A stretch of DNA of 64,000 bases from Pseudorhodoplanes sp. (GCA_032027085.1 JAVSMS010000001.1:2873126-2937125), one strand, 5' to 3'; numbered from the stretch's first letter, positions 15,635 through 24,774 are shown. Translations and numbers: made by a program. Notes: a model not told the origin generated them from the letters alone.

Positions 15635-16225
15635 ATGCTGCGATTACTTTTTTCCGGGCTTGCCGTTCTTGCGATCAGCGCGAGCGCGAATGCGGCCTCG
15701 ATCTCCGTGGCCGACGGTGATTCCTTTCGCCTGAACGGAGAGCGCTATCGCCTGCAGGATATCGATGCGCCCGAATTGCACCAGATGTGCAAGGACGGAG
15801 CCGGCCGCGCATGGGCATGTGGACGAGAGGCGCGCGATCAATTGCGCAAATTGCTGAATCAGCAGGCGGTCAAATGCGAAAAAACCAACCGGGATCGCTT
15901 TGGCCGTTTCGTGGCAGTTTGCCGCGTCGGCGGGCGCGACATTGGTGAGACAATGATCCGCAACGGCTGGGCAACCGCCTACAAGGGCAGGAGACAGACC
16001 AGCCGCTATGTGACCGCCGAGAATGAAGCGCGGGCCGCCCGCCGCGGCCTGTGGGCGGGCTCGTTCCAGGCGCCGCGGCAATGGCGTGACGGACATCCGC
16101 GGGACGAGGGTGGGGAAATCCTTTCGCGTGAAGCGCAGATCTGGTTGCGCGCGAAGGCAGACGCCATGGCAGCCTGGCTGCGCGGGCTTTGGCGGCCGGC
16201 AAGCTCCGGCGAACAAGCTAAATAG
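15635..16225 (+). CDS. Secreted thermonuclease (SNase)-like protein
   Basis: The 196-residue protein has a signal peptide (MLRLLFSGLAVLAISASANA) and an OB-fold nuclease domain of the staphylococcal nuclease type: VADGDSFRLNGERYRLQDIDAPE, then REARDQLRKLL, DRFGRFVAVCRV and the NGWATAY and EARAARRGLW blocks. The Asp residues and catalytic Arg region look conserved, but I cannot confirm activity. Four Cys in the core could form disulfides. The tail after about 155 is a non-family extension. It begins 23 bases after the protease stop on the same strand, so it may be in the sigma-factor operon. ATG 15635 puts the signal peptide first; TTG 15617 is an alternative. Confidence 0.88.
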   Translation: MLRLLFSGLAVLAISASANAASISVADGDSFRLNGERYRLQDIDAPELHQMCKDGAGRAWACGREARDQLRKLLNQQAVKCEKTNRDRFGRFVAVCRVGGRDIGETMIRNGWATAYKGRRQTSRYVTAENEARAARRGLWAGSFQAPRQWRDGHPRDEGGEILSREAQIWLRAKADAMAAWLRGLWRPASSGEQAK

Positions 16226-16325
16226 CTGTCTCCATTACATTATCATTCGTTGAACCTGCTCCTCTGGTGCCGCGACCAATGCGCATGGGGCCGCGAATGG
16301 CTCATCGATGCCAAGGGAGATACAA

Positions 16326-16592
16326 ATGACCATCCGTTCGAAAATTGCTGCCGTTGCGATTGCGGCCCTGACGCTGACCGGCGCGTTCGTCGCGACCAGC
16401 CAGGAAGCGCAAGCCGGTTCGAAATTCGGTCTGGGCCTTGCGGTCGGGGTCGGCGCGGGTGCGCTGCTTGCCTCCGGCGCCTATGCCGGCGGGTATTACG
16501 GCCACGGCTACTACGCTCCAGTCCGCTGTCATTGGGTGAAGCGTTACGACGCTTACGGCTACTACATCGGCAAAGTCCGGGTTTGCCACTAA
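16326..16592 (+). CDS. Small exported Gly/Tyr-rich protein
   Basis: The 88-residue product has a signal peptide (AAVAIAALTLTGAFVATSQEAQA), a Gly/Ala hydrophobic patch (GLAVGVGAGALLASGAYAGG) and a Tyr/Gly-rich end with two Cys (PVRCHWVKRYDAYGYYIGKV, then RVCH). Such proteins are very common in Bradyrhizobium relatives, often in many copies, without known function. A strong AAGGGAGA ribosome site at 16313-16320 fixes ATG 16326. It has its own terminator at 16651-16684. Confidence 0.8.
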   Translation: MTIRSKIAAVAIAALTLTGAFVATSQEAQAGSKFGLGLAVGVGAGALLASGAYAGGYYGHGYYAPVRCHWVKRYDAYGYYIGKVRVCH

Positions 16593-16650
16593 GCGCCGCC
16601 GGAACGCGGTCGGCGCTCGCGCCCCTTCCACCCAGCGCCGATCTGCTTGG

Positions 16651-16684
16651 CCCGCCCGGCAATGTCCCCGCCGGGCGGGTCTTT
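16651..16684 (+). terminator. Rho-independent terminator after Gly/Tyr-rich gene
   Basis: CCCGCCCGGC (16651-16660) and GCCGGGCGGG (16670-16679) form a perfect 10-bp GC stem around a nine-base loop, followed by TCTTT. Confidence 0.75.
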
Positions 16685-16794
16685 AACAAATGTGTGACGG
16701 CGTCATGTGCAGTTTATGCCGCCGGACCAAGAGTGGGAGCTCCGAAATAGTCTATGATGCGCCGGCCGCGTCGGCGTTATCGAAGGAGGGTTCG

Positions 16795-17337
16795 ATGGTC
16801 CGCATGCTTCTTTGGTCAGCGCTCCTCGCCGCAAGCTTTGGGTTGACGTCGAGCGCAAGCGCGCAAATGTCCAAGGACGACATCGTCAAGTCCCTCAAGC
16901 CGGCACAGGGACTGACCCGTTCGCTGACGCGCACACGCAAAATCGAAGTCATTCCGGGCAAGGAAGCCGAGGTCCTCGATCAGAACAAGGATCTGCCCAA
17001 AATCAATCTCGCCATCGAATTCGAATACAATTCGGATCGGCCGACGCCGGCCGGCATGCAGCAACTGGGTGTCCTGGGCGACGCGTTAAGCGATCCCAGC
17101 CTCAAGTCTTTCCGCTTCATGCTGGCCGGTCACACCGATGCCCGCGGATCGGACAGCTACAATCAGGGTCTGTCGGAACGTCGCGCGCTTGCGGTGCAGC
17201 GCTTTCTCGCGCGTTCGGCGCAGATCGAGCCGGCGCGGCTGTCGACGGTCGGCTTTGGACGTACGCGGTTGCTGCCGAACATAAATCCTGACGATCCGCG
17301 CAACCGGCGCGTCGAAGTCGTCAATCTCTTGAACTGA
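16795..17337 (+). CDS. OmpA-family peptidoglycan-binding protein
   Basis: The 180-residue protein has a signal peptide (MLLWSALLAASFGLTSSASAQ), a short linker and one OmpA-like C-terminal domain: NLAIEFEYNSDRPTPAG, AGHTDARGSDSYNQGLSERR, then a TVGFGRTRLLP block and NRRVEVV. The Asp/Arg residues that bind diaminopimelate in peptidoglycan (HTDARGS, NRRVE) are present. It has no beta-barrel or lipobox, so it is probably a soluble periplasmic peptidoglycan-binding protein. The AAGGAGGG site at 16783-16790 supports ATG 16795. It precedes the large diheme DUF4384 gene by 108 bases. Confidence 0.9.
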   Translation: MVRMLLWSALLAASFGLTSSASAQMSKDDIVKSLKPAQGLTRSLTRTRKIEVIPGKEAEVLDQNKDLPKINLAIEFEYNSDRPTPAGMQQLGVLGDALSDPSLKSFRFMLAGHTDARGSDSYNQGLSERRALAVQRFLARSAQIEPARLSTVGFGRTRLLPNINPDDPRNRRVEVVNLLN

Positions 17338-17445
17338 TCACGTTGGCTTGAGTGTCTTCGAACGCGCGCGGCAACGCTTGCGACCAATGGCTGACACGGC
17401 GGATATCGCCCTGAGTCGAAGAATGATTTTCACGGGAGAACCCCT

Positions 17446-19704
17446 ATGAGCGGTCGTAAACAGGTGAGGGTGCATGGGTTGACGGTCGCGGCGGCGATCG
17501 GCTTCGCGCTCACGGCCATGCCGGCGTGGGCTGCGACCGAAGTGGCGCCGCCCAACGATCCGGTCGAGAAGGCGGCTTTCGATGTACTCGACAAACATTG
17601 CGCCCGTTGTCACCAGGACGGCAAGCTGACATCGCGCGAACGCCCAGCCAAGAATTTCGGCAACATCCTCAAGCTCGACGAGATCGCGTCAAACCCCAAC
17701 TATATCCTTCCGGGCAATCCCTTCGGATCCAAACTGTTCAAGCAGATCACCGACAAGGAAATGCCCTATGACGTCAATTATGAAGGCGACAGCCGCTATT
17801 CCAATGTTTCGGAGGATGAGCTGAAATCGCTCGAAACCTGGATCCAGCAGCTCGGGACCAAATCCGCCGCAGCCTGCGAGGCGCGCAAATTCGTCAATCA
17901 TGAGGACATCATCGGCCTGATGGCGTCCGATCTCGACAAGCAGCCGCGCGCCCGTAAGAAAGGTACGCGCTATCTGACGTTGACGCATCTGAAGAATGCC
18001 TGCGCCGGCGATGATGCAATGAAAGTTTTCCGGCAGGGCGCCATCAAGCTAGTCAACAGCCTGAGCCGCTCATCGGATGTCGTACGTCTTGAAACGGTCG
18101 ATCCGGACGAGACCGTCATCCGCATCAACATCGACGATCTTGGCTGGGAGGCGAGCGACTGGGACATTGTGCTCGCCACTTATCCTTACAACACCCAGCC
18201 GGAGACAGAACTCACCAGCGTGCTCAAGAGCGCAACCGGCACACAGATGCCCTATGTGCGAGCGGACTGGTTTGCCTTCGCGGCCTCGCAGCCGCCGCTC
18301 TATGACAAGCTGCTGAAGCTGCCGAAGACCTTCCAGGCGCTGGCGAAGGAGCAGGGCGTGGATGTCGAAGGCAACATCAGGAAATTCATCGCCCAGCGTT
18401 CCGGCTTCCAGAAGTCAGGTGTCAGCCAGAACAACCGCCTGATCGAGCGCCATCCCTCGCGCAGCGGCTATTTCTGGACGTCCTATGATTTCGCCGGCAA
18501 CAAGGCGCGGCAAAGCCTGTTCGAGAATCCGCTCGGTCCGACCGGCCGCAATGCCTTCCAGCATGACGGCGGCGAGACCATTTACAGCCTGCCCAACGGC
18601 TTCCAGGCCTATTACCTGAACACGGCCAAGGGCGATCAGCTCGACAAGGGCCCGACCACGATCGTGCGCGATCTGTCTCGCAAGGACCTAGCAGTCACTA
18701 ACGGCATCTCCTGCATGGGCTGCCATGACCAGGGCATGCGCAAGGCGAAGGACGACATTCGCAACGTCGTGCTCGCGGGCCGCAGCTTCCCGAAGGACGT
18801 GCGCGATCAGGTCGAAGCGCTGTATCCGCCGACGGAGAAGATGGATCAACTCATCGAGAATGACGGCAAGCGCTTCGCCGACGCAATGTTCCGCGCCGGC
18901 CTCGAGCCCACACTCAAGCTGAACGGCGTCGAGATGATCAATGCGCTGGCCAAGCGCTATGAGGATGATGTCGACATCAATCTGGCGGCGGCCGAATTCG
19001 GAATGACGAAGGACGAATTCAAGAGCGCTTCCGGTGATGCCGACCGCAAGTTCAAGGCGCTGATCCGCCGGCTGGAGCAGGGCTCGGTTCCCCGCGACCA
19101 GTTCGAGGCGACTTATCGCGATCTTGCCAAGAGCATCACTGACGACGAAGAGGTGACGATCGCCGCTGCCGCCGCAGCCGGGATCAAGGCCGCGGCCAAG
19201 CCCGCCGCCGGCATTGGCGCCGAGCTGTCGCTGATTTCCGATCGGGACAGCTACACGCAGGGCGATACGCCGGTTTTCACCGTCGTGTCGACCAAAGATT
19301 GTTTCCTCACCCTCAGCAATCTTGATGAGAAGGGAACGCTGACGGTTCTTCTGCCGAACAAGTTCCAGCAGAACAATCGGGTGAAGGCCGGTCAGGAAGT
19401 GCAATTCCCGGGACCGAGGGCGCCGTTCCAGTACCGGATGGCCGATAAAGGTGTGGAGACGGTAATCGCGACCTGCAGCGAAGGCAGCAATGTCGACGGC
19501 ATCAAGCACGACTTTGGCAAGGCAAACCTGACCACGGTGCAGAACTATACCCGTTCGCTGGCCCGCGCCATCGCAGTTGAGGGCAAGCCGCTGGCGGTTG
19601 ATGTGAAGAAGTCAGGCGGTGCCCCCGTTTCGGTGCAGACCGCCAAGGCGCCGCCGGCGAAACGTGAGGTCAGCCGCGCTGCGATCAGGATCGACGTGCG
19701 GTAG
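17446..19704 (+). CDS. Large exported diheme protein with C-terminal DUF4384
   Basis: A 752-residue protein with signal peptide (ends near PAWAA) and two heme c sites unusually far apart: CARCH (52-56), in a planctomycete-cytochrome-like context (DVLDKHCARCHQDGKL), and CMGCH (423-427, in NGISCMGCHDQG). Between them lies about 360 residues of unrecognised sequence. From about 593 comes a DUF4384-like beta domain (LISDRDSYTQGDTPVFTV; TVLLPN). Residues about 582-592 are Ala/Lys-rich, a flexible hinge. Electron transfer or redox sensing in the periplasm is likely; the partner is unknown. The gene follows the OmpA-like gene and ends in a hairpin. Confidence 0.85.
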   Translation: MSGRKQVRVHGLTVAAAIGFALTAMPAWAATEVAPPNDPVEKAAFDVLDKHCARCHQDGKLTSRERPAKNFGNILKLDEIASNPNYILPGNPFGSKLFKQITDKEMPYDVNYEGDSRYSNVSEDELKSLETWIQQLGTKSAAACEARKFVNHEDIIGLMASDLDKQPRARKKGTRYLTLTHLKNACAGDDAMKVFRQGAIKLVNSLSRSSDVVRLETVDPDETVIRINIDDLGWEASDWDIVLATYPYNTQPETELTSVLKSATGTQMPYVRADWFAFAASQPPLYDKLLKLPKTFQALAKEQGVDVEGNIRKFIAQRSGFQKSGVSQNNRLIERHPSRSGYFWTSYDFAGNKARQSLFENPLGPTGRNAFQHDGGETIYSLPNGFQAYYLNTAKGDQLDKGPTTIVRDLSRKDLAVTNGISCMGCHDQGMRKAKDDIRNVVLAGRSFPKDVRDQVEALYPPTEKMDQLIENDGKRFADAMFRAGLEPTLKLNGVEMINALAKRYEDDVDINLAAAEFGMTKDEFKSASGDADRKFKALIRRLEQGSVPRDQFEATYRDLAKSITDDEEVTIAAAAAAGIKAAAKPAAGIGAELSLISDRDSYTQGDTPVFTVVSTKDCFLTLSNLDEKGTLTVLLPNKFQQNNRVKAGQEVQFPGPRAPFQYRMADKGVETVIATCSEGSNVDGIKHDFGKANLTTVQNYTRSLARAIAVEGKPLAVDVKKSGGAPVSVQTAKAPPAKREVSRAAIRIDVR

Positions 19705-20043
19705 ATCGATCCCAACGATTTGCCACTGAAAGGGTGAAACCTGGAGAGCGGAAACGCTGTCCAGGTTTCTTAACATTTGATGCCTGCGGCTGAGCAGGTT
19801 GAGATCGGCCACGATGCCGCGGATGACGCGGGCGGCTTGTGCTGGCTTGGCAGAAAGTCGAACGTGACGCGTCGACGTTTCAGGTTCCATGGTCCTGTGG
19901 TAATCGCCGCGCCTGACTGGCAAAATTTGCTTTCCGACGGGGTCCGGGCGGGGAGCGGCCGAGGCTCGCGGGTGCATATTTTTGCTCTGGACGACAGGCG
20001 CGAAAAATGCCGAAGATGCAGGTTCGATGGGGGAAGCGTATCG
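19705..20043 (+). other. Intergenic region between diheme gene and ABC transporter
   Basis: About 340 bases. The first part holds the terminator hairpin at 19736-19769. The rest should carry the promoter of the transporter operon; I see no confident -35/-10 pair. An open frame continuous with livG runs through it but lacks protein-like features, so I treat it as untranslated. Confidence 0.45.
19736..19769 (+). terminator. Hairpin with GAAA tetraloop after DUF4384 gene
   Basis: GAAACCTGGA (19736-19745) pairs exactly with TCCAGGTTTC (19760-19769); inside, AGCG pairs with CGCT across a GAAA tetraloop, with one G-G mismatch between the two stems. TTAAC follows. Confidence 0.6.
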
Positions 20044-20799
20044 ATGCGTGAGGAAGTAATCCTCGAAACAGAGGAGCTTACCAAGGAATTCGCGGGATTT
20101 GTCGCGGTCAACAGCGTCAATCTGCGCGTCACGCGCGGGACGATCCACGCCCTGATCGGACCAAACGGCGCCGGCAAGACCACCTGTTTCAACCTGCTGA
20201 CCAAATTTCTCAATCCCACGCGCGGACGTATCTCGTTCAAGGGCCGCGACATTACGGCCTTGCAACCGGCAGACATTGCCCGGCTCGGAATGGTGCGGTC
20301 CTTTCAGATCTCCGCGGTGTTTCCGCATCTCACGGTGCTGGAAAACGTGCGCGTGGCGTTGCAGCGGCAGCGGGGCGGCTCCTTCGATTTTTGGCGGTCC
20401 CGCTCTGTTCTGGACACGTTCAATCCGCGCGCCATCCAATTGATCGATGATGTGGGGCTCGCAGATTTCACCTACACGACCGCGGTCGAGTTGCCTTACG
20501 GGCGCAAGCGCGCACTGGAAATTGCCACGACCCTGGCGCTTGATCCGGAGATGCTGCTGCTCGACGAGCCGATGGCCGGCATGGGGCATGAGGATATCGA
20601 TCGCATTGCCGCACTGATCAAGCGCGTCTCCGCCGATCGTACGGTGCTGATGGTGGAGCACAATCTGAGCGTGGTGGCCAATCTGTCCGACCACATCACC
20701 GTACTGACGCGCGGCCGCATCCTGGCTGAGGGCGACTACGAGACTGTTTCAAGCAATCCGGAAGTGCGGGAAGCATATATGGGGACGGGCCATGCTTGA
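20044..20799 (+). CDS. livG: ABC transporter ATP-binding protein, LivG type
   Basis: A 251-residue ATPase of the branched-chain amino acid (HAAT) family. Walker A is GPNGAGKTT, Walker B is LLLDEPMAGMG, and the LivG-type insert and H-loop (VEHNL) are present; the signature region reads LPYGRKRALEIA, the usual LivG variant of LSGGQ. It powers import with the LivF partner that follows (8-base overlap). ATG 20044 is chosen for its fit to family N-termini and a GGGGGAAG stretch before it. The substrate may be amino acids, amides or aromatic acids, as this family is broad. Confidence 0.93.
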   Translation: MREEVILETEELTKEFAGFVAVNSVNLRVTRGTIHALIGPNGAGKTTCFNLLTKFLNPTRGRISFKGRDITALQPADIARLGMVRSFQISAVFPHLTVLENVRVALQRQRGGSFDFWRSRSVLDTFNPRAIQLIDDVGLADFTYTTAVELPYGRKRALEIATTLALDPEMLLLDEPMAGMGHEDIDRIAALIKRVSADRTVLMVEHNLSVVANLSDHITVLTRGRILAEGDYETVSSNPEVREAYMGTGHA

Positions 20800-21508
20800 T
20801 CCGCGCCACGCTCTCCTGTCGGTCGAAAACCTGCAAGCTTGGTACGGCGAGTCGCATATCCTTCACGGTGTGACCTTCGACGTGTTTCCGGGCGAGGTCG
20901 TCACGCTGCTGGGGCGCAATGGCGCCGGCAAGACGACGACACTGAAATCCATCATGGGAATTGTCGCGCGCCGCTCCGGCTCGGTGCGGTTTGAGGGCGA
21001 TGAGCTGATCAAGAAGCCCTCGAACGCGATTGCGCGTGCGGGAATCGCATTCTGCCCGGAAGAGCGCGGCATCTTCGCCAGCCTCAATGTTGAGGAAAAT
21101 CTGCTGTTGCCGCCGGAGGTGAAGCCCGGCGGATTGCCGCTCGACCGCATTTTCGAGCTGTTTCCGAACCTGAAGGAACGGCTTGGGTCCAGCCAGGGGA
21201 CGAAATTGTCCGGTGGCGAACAGCAGATGCTGGCGATTGCCCGCATTCTGCGCACCGGCGCCCGGCTGCTGCTGCTTGACGAGCCGACCGAAGGCTTGGC
21301 CCCGGTCATCATCCAGCAGATCGGCAAGACCATCCGCACGCTGAAAGAGCAGGGGTTCACGATCCTTTTGGTGGAGCAGAACTTCCGCTTCGCGCAGACT
21401 GTCGCAGATCGCTACTATGTCATGGAGCACGGCAAAATTATCGATAAACTTCTCAATTCAGAGGTCGAGGCCAATCTCGAAAAGCTGCACGAGTATCTTG
21501 GAGTCTGA
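20792..21508 (+). CDS. livF: ABC transporter ATP-binding protein, LivF type
   Basis: A 238-residue ATPase with Walker A GRNGAGKTTT, signature LSGGEQQMLAIARIL, Walker B LLLLDEPTEGLAP and switch residue VEQNF, all typical of LivF. It forms a heterodimer with the LivG product, whose gene it overlaps by eight bases, indicating translational coupling. The CPEERGIF segment after Walker A is the usual LivF Q-loop region. Confidence 0.95.
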   Translation: MLDPRHALLSVENLQAWYGESHILHGVTFDVFPGEVVTLLGRNGAGKTTTLKSIMGIVARRSGSVRFEGDELIKKPSNAIARAGIAFCPEERGIFASLNVEENLLLPPEVKPGGLPLDRIFELFPNLKERLGSSQGTKLSGGEQQMLAIARILRTGARLLLLDEPTEGLAPVIIQQIGKTIRTLKEQGFTILLVEQNFRFAQTVADRYYVMEHGKIIDKLLNSEVEANLEKLHEYLGV

Positions 21509-21550
21509 TACAGCGCGCATGCCGCGTCAGTATAACAAGGAGGAATGACA

Positions 21551-22762
21551 ATGAAGCGTCTTATCGGCTTGGCCGCTCTGGCCGTCGCGCTCGGTTGCGC
21601 GCCGGCGCAGGCGCAATGGTCTGACGGTGTCATCAAGATCGGCGTCATGAACGACATGTCCGGCACCTATGCCGACCTGAGCGGGCCCGGATCGGTTCTG
21701 GCTGCGCGCATGGCGGTTGAGGATTTCGGGGCGGCCAAGAAGGGCATGAAGGTCGAGATTCTCGGCGCCGATCACCAGAACAAGCCCGATATCGGCTCCA
21801 ACGTGGTCCGCACCTGGATTGACGTCGACAAGGTGGATGTGATCGTGGACGTGCCGACTTCCTCGGTGGCACTCGCTGTCAATGAAATCGTCCGCGACAA
21901 GAACAAGGTGTTTCTGGTGTCCGGCGCGGCCGCGTCGGACCTGACCGGCGGCAAATGCTCGCCCAACACCATCCATTGGACCTACGATACCTGGTCGCTT
22001 GCTAACGGGACCGGCAATGCCATTGTGAAGACCGGTGGCAACACCTGGTTCTTCCTCACCGCCGACTATGCCTTCGGTCATGCGCTCGAGCGCGATACCG
22101 CAGCCGTGGTCGAGAAGAACGGTGGCAAGGTGGTCGGCAAGGTACGCCACCCGTTCCCCGGCACCGACTTCTCCTCCTTCCTGCTGCAGGCGCAAACCTC
22201 GAAGGCGAAGATAATCGGGCTTGCCAATGCCGGCAGCGACACCATCAACTCGATCAAGCAGGCGGCCGAATTCGGCATCGTGCAGGGCGGCCAGAATCTC
22301 GCCGCGTTGCTCGCCTTCATCACCGATGTGCATGCGCTCGGGCTGAAGACGGCGCAGGGCCTGATCATGACGGAAGCCTGGTACTGGGATCTCAACGATA
22401 ACAACCGCGAATTCGCCAAGAAATTCGCTGCCCAGAACAAGGGATCTTTTCCGACAATGGTGCATGCCGGCGTCTATTCGGCGGTAACCCATTATCTGAA
22501 GGCGCTGGAAGCGCTGAAGAGCGACGCCGACGGCAAGGCGGTGGTCGCCAAGATGAAAGAAATGCCGACCGAAGATAAGCTCTTCGGCAAGGGTGAAGTC
22601 CGCGCCGACGGCCGCAAAATTCATCCGATGTATCTTTTCGAGGTAAAGAAACCCGAAGAGTCCAAGGGGCCGTGGGACTACTACAAGTTGCGCGCCACCA
22701 TTCCGGCGAACGAAGCGTTCCGTCCGCTCAAGGACGGTGGCTGCCCGCTGGTGAAGAGCTGA
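21551..22762 (+). CDS. ABC transporter substrate-binding protein, LivK/HAAT type
   Basis: A 403-residue periplasmic binding protein (signal peptide MKRLIGLAALAVALGCAPAQA). The mature part begins WSDGVIKIGVMNDMSGTYADLSGPG, as in the periplasmic binding fold type I proteins of branched-chain amino acid-type transporters in Rhizobiales; many bind aromatic acids or amides rather than leucine. The ATG at 21551 is preferred over 21545 because AAGGAGG ends at 21543 and only leaves room for the second. It sits in the middle of the G-F-K-H-M operon. Confidence 0.92.
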   Translation: MKRLIGLAALAVALGCAPAQAQWSDGVIKIGVMNDMSGTYADLSGPGSVLAARMAVEDFGAAKKGMKVEILGADHQNKPDIGSNVVRTWIDVDKVDVIVDVPTSSVALAVNEIVRDKNKVFLVSGAAASDLTGGKCSPNTIHWTYDTWSLANGTGNAIVKTGGNTWFFLTADYAFGHALERDTAAVVEKNGGKVVGKVRHPFPGTDFSSFLLQAQTSKAKIIGLANAGSDTINSIKQAAEFGIVQGGQNLAALLAFITDVHALGLKTAQGLIMTEAWYWDLNDNNREFAKKFAAQNKGSFPTMVHAGVYSAVTHYLKALEALKSDADGKAVVAKMKEMPTEDKLFGKGEVRADGRKIHPMYLFEVKKPEESKGPWDYYKLRATIPANEAFRPLKDGGCPLVKS

Positions 22763-22820
22763 CAGAGAGGGAACGGGCGAGGCGGGCCTCGGCCCGTCTC
22801 GCCTCACTTCGCGGCAGATC

Positions 22821-23708
22821 ATGATCGAAATCTTCGGCATCCCCTCGCAAGCTTTGTTCGGCCAGCTGTTGCTTGGGCTGATCAACGGTTCATTCTATGC
22901 GTTGCTGAGTCTGGGGCTCGCCGTCATTTTCGGTCTGCTCAACATCATCAACTTCACGCATGGCGCCCAGTACATGATGGGCGCCTTCGCGGCGTTCTTT
23001 CTGCTGAACTATCTCGGCTTGAATTACTGGGTCGCGCTGGTCCTGGCGCCGCTGATCGTGGCCGCGACGGGTGTGGTGATCGAGCGGCTGTTTCTGCGCC
23101 ATCTCTATCATCTCGATCACCTCTACGGCTTGTTGCTGACGTTCGGATTGGCCCTGATCATTCAGGGGCTGTTCCGCAACCAGTTCGGATCGTCCGGAAT
23201 GCCGTATCCGATTCCGGATTCGCTGCGTGGCGGGCAAAATCTCGGCTTCATGTTCCTGCCGAATTACCGGGCTTGGGTGGTCGTCTGCTCGCTCGTCGTA
23301 TGCTTTGCAACCTGGTTCGTGATCGAGCGCACCAGGCTCGGCGCCTACCTCCGGGCAGCGACCGAGAATCCGGCACTGGTGCGCGCCTTCGGCATCAACG
23401 TGCCACGCATGATCACACTCACCTATGCCTTCGGTGTCGGTCTTGCCGCGCTTGCCGGCGTGATGGCAGCGCCGATCTACAACGTCAATCCGCTGATGGG
23501 CGCTGACCTGATCATCGTCGTGTTTGCCGTGGTGGTGATCGGCGGCATGGGTTCGATCATGGGTGCCATCATCACTGGTTTCACGCTTGGCATCGTCGAG
23601 GGACTGACAAAGGTTTTTTTCCCGGAGGCCTCCAACACCGTGATCTTTGTGATCATGGTGATCGTGTTGCTGATCCGTCCGGCGGGACTGTTCGGAAGGA
23701 CAGCGTGA
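22821..23708 (+). CDS. livH: Branched-chain amino acid-type ABC transporter permease, LivH
   Basis: A 295-residue, strongly hydrophobic permease with the LivH hallmarks: LLLGLINGSFYALLSLGLAV near the start, NFTHGAQYMMGAF, and the cytoplasmic loop RAATENPALVRAFGIN (EAA-like) before VVVIGGMGSIMGAI. It forms the channel with LivM, whose gene starts one base after this stop codon. Confidence 0.94.
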   Translation: MIEIFGIPSQALFGQLLLGLINGSFYALLSLGLAVIFGLLNIINFTHGAQYMMGAFAAFFLLNYLGLNYWVALVLAPLIVAATGVVIERLFLRHLYHLDHLYGLLLTFGLALIIQGLFRNQFGSSGMPYPIPDSLRGGQNLGFMFLPNYRAWVVVCSLVVCFATWFVIERTRLGAYLRAATENPALVRAFGINVPRMITLTYAFGVGLAALAGVMAAPIYNVNPLMGADLIIVVFAVVVIGGMGSIMGAIITGFTLGIVEGLTKVFFPEASNTVIFVIMVIVLLIRPAGLFGRTA

Positions 23709-23709
23709 C

Positions 23710-24666
23710 ATGAAGCAGGACGTCATCAAGACTGCACCTGCAAAATCGCGCAGCGAGATGATCGGCTTTGTGCTGATGGTCGTCGTACTGCTGGCGGCGC
23801 CGCTGTTCGTCTATCCGGTGCTGCTGATGAAGGTGCTCTGCTTTGCGCTGTTTGCCTGCGCCTTCAATCTGCTGATCGGTTATGTAGGGCTTCTGTCCTT
23901 CGGGCACGCACTGTATTTCGGCTGGGCGAGCTATGTCAGTGCCTATGCCGCCAAGACCTGGGGCTTCACCCCGGAACTGGCGATTGTGGCCGGCACCTTG
24001 GTCGGCGCCGGGCTCGGTCTGGTCGCCGGCGTTGTCGCGATTCGCCGTCAGGGCATCTATTTCGCCATGATCACGCTGGCGCTGGCGCAGATGATGTACT
24101 TCTTCGCCGTGCAGGCACCTTTCACCGGGGGTGAAGACGGTATCCAGGCGGTGCCGCGCGGGCATCTGTTCGGGCTGATTGATTTGTCCGACCGGAACGC
24201 GATGTATCTTTCCGTGGTGGCCATATTTCTCGGCGGCTTCCTTTTGATCTACCGAATCATTCATTCGCCGTTCGGAGAGGTGCTGAAGGCTATCCGCGAG
24301 AATGAAGCGCGCGCCATTTCCCTCGGTTACAAGACCGACCGTTACAAGTTGCTGGCCTTTGTGCTGTCGACGGCGCTGGCCGGAACCGCGGGCGCGACCA
24401 AGGCAATTGTATTGCAACTCGCCTCGCTTACCGATGTTCACTGGACCATGTCGGGAGAAGTTGTGCTGATGACGCTGGTAGGCGGTCTCGGTACTGTCTT
24501 CGGTCCGGTGGTCGGTGCCTTTGTCATCATCGTCATGCAGAACGAGCTCGCCCAGTTCGGTCAGTGGGTGCAGGTGATCCAGGGCGGAATTTTTGTGATC
24601 TGCGTGCTTTTGTTCCGGCGCGGCATCGTCGGTGAAATCGCGGCCCTGCTGCGCATTCGCCTCTAG
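23710..24666 (+). CDS. livM: Branched-chain amino acid-type ABC transporter permease, LivM
   Basis: A 318-residue permease with about eight to nine membrane segments. LivM features are LLIGYVGLLSFGHALYFG, AIRRQGIYFAMITLALAQM, the EAA-like loop KAIRENEARAISLGY and the closing VGGLGTVFGPVVGAF. Last gene of the transporter operon; a GC hairpin (24726-24760) lies in the gap to the convergent next gene. Confidence 0.94.
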   Translation: MKQDVIKTAPAKSRSEMIGFVLMVVVLLAAPLFVYPVLLMKVLCFALFACAFNLLIGYVGLLSFGHALYFGWASYVSAYAAKTWGFTPELAIVAGTLVGAGLGLVAGVVAIRRQGIYFAMITLALAQMMYFFAVQAPFTGGEDGIQAVPRGHLFGLIDLSDRNAMYLSVVAIFLGGFLLIYRIIHSPFGEVLKAIRENEARAISLGYKTDRYKLLAFVLSTALAGTAGATKAIVLQLASLTDVHWTMSGEVVLMTLVGGLGTVFGPVVGAFVIIVMQNELAQFGQWVQVIQGGIFVICVLLFRRGIVGEIAALLRIRL

Positions 24667-24725
24667 CGCGATCAGCAAGTGGATACGGGTTTTTTGCGTC
24701 CGATTGCCCGCTAACGTGTTGTTCT

Positions 24726-24760
24726 GCGGCGCAGGGGCGGGGAGGCCACGCCTGCGCCGC
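24726..24760. terminator. GC hairpin between convergent operons
   Basis: GCGGCGCAGG (24726-24735) pairs exactly with CCTGCGCCGC (24751-24760) across a 15-base loop. It lies between the convergent livM and Spy-like genes and could serve either; neither side has a good T run. Confidence 0.45.
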
Positions 24761-24774
24761 GTGCACCGGTTTGC

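Noticed and set aside
21527-22885. 452-codon open frame opposite the binding-protein gene
   Set aside because: It is a long antisense shadow caused by GC-rich codon bias; Arg/His/Gly-rich, no ribosome site, and the plus-strand frame is a clear LivK-type protein.
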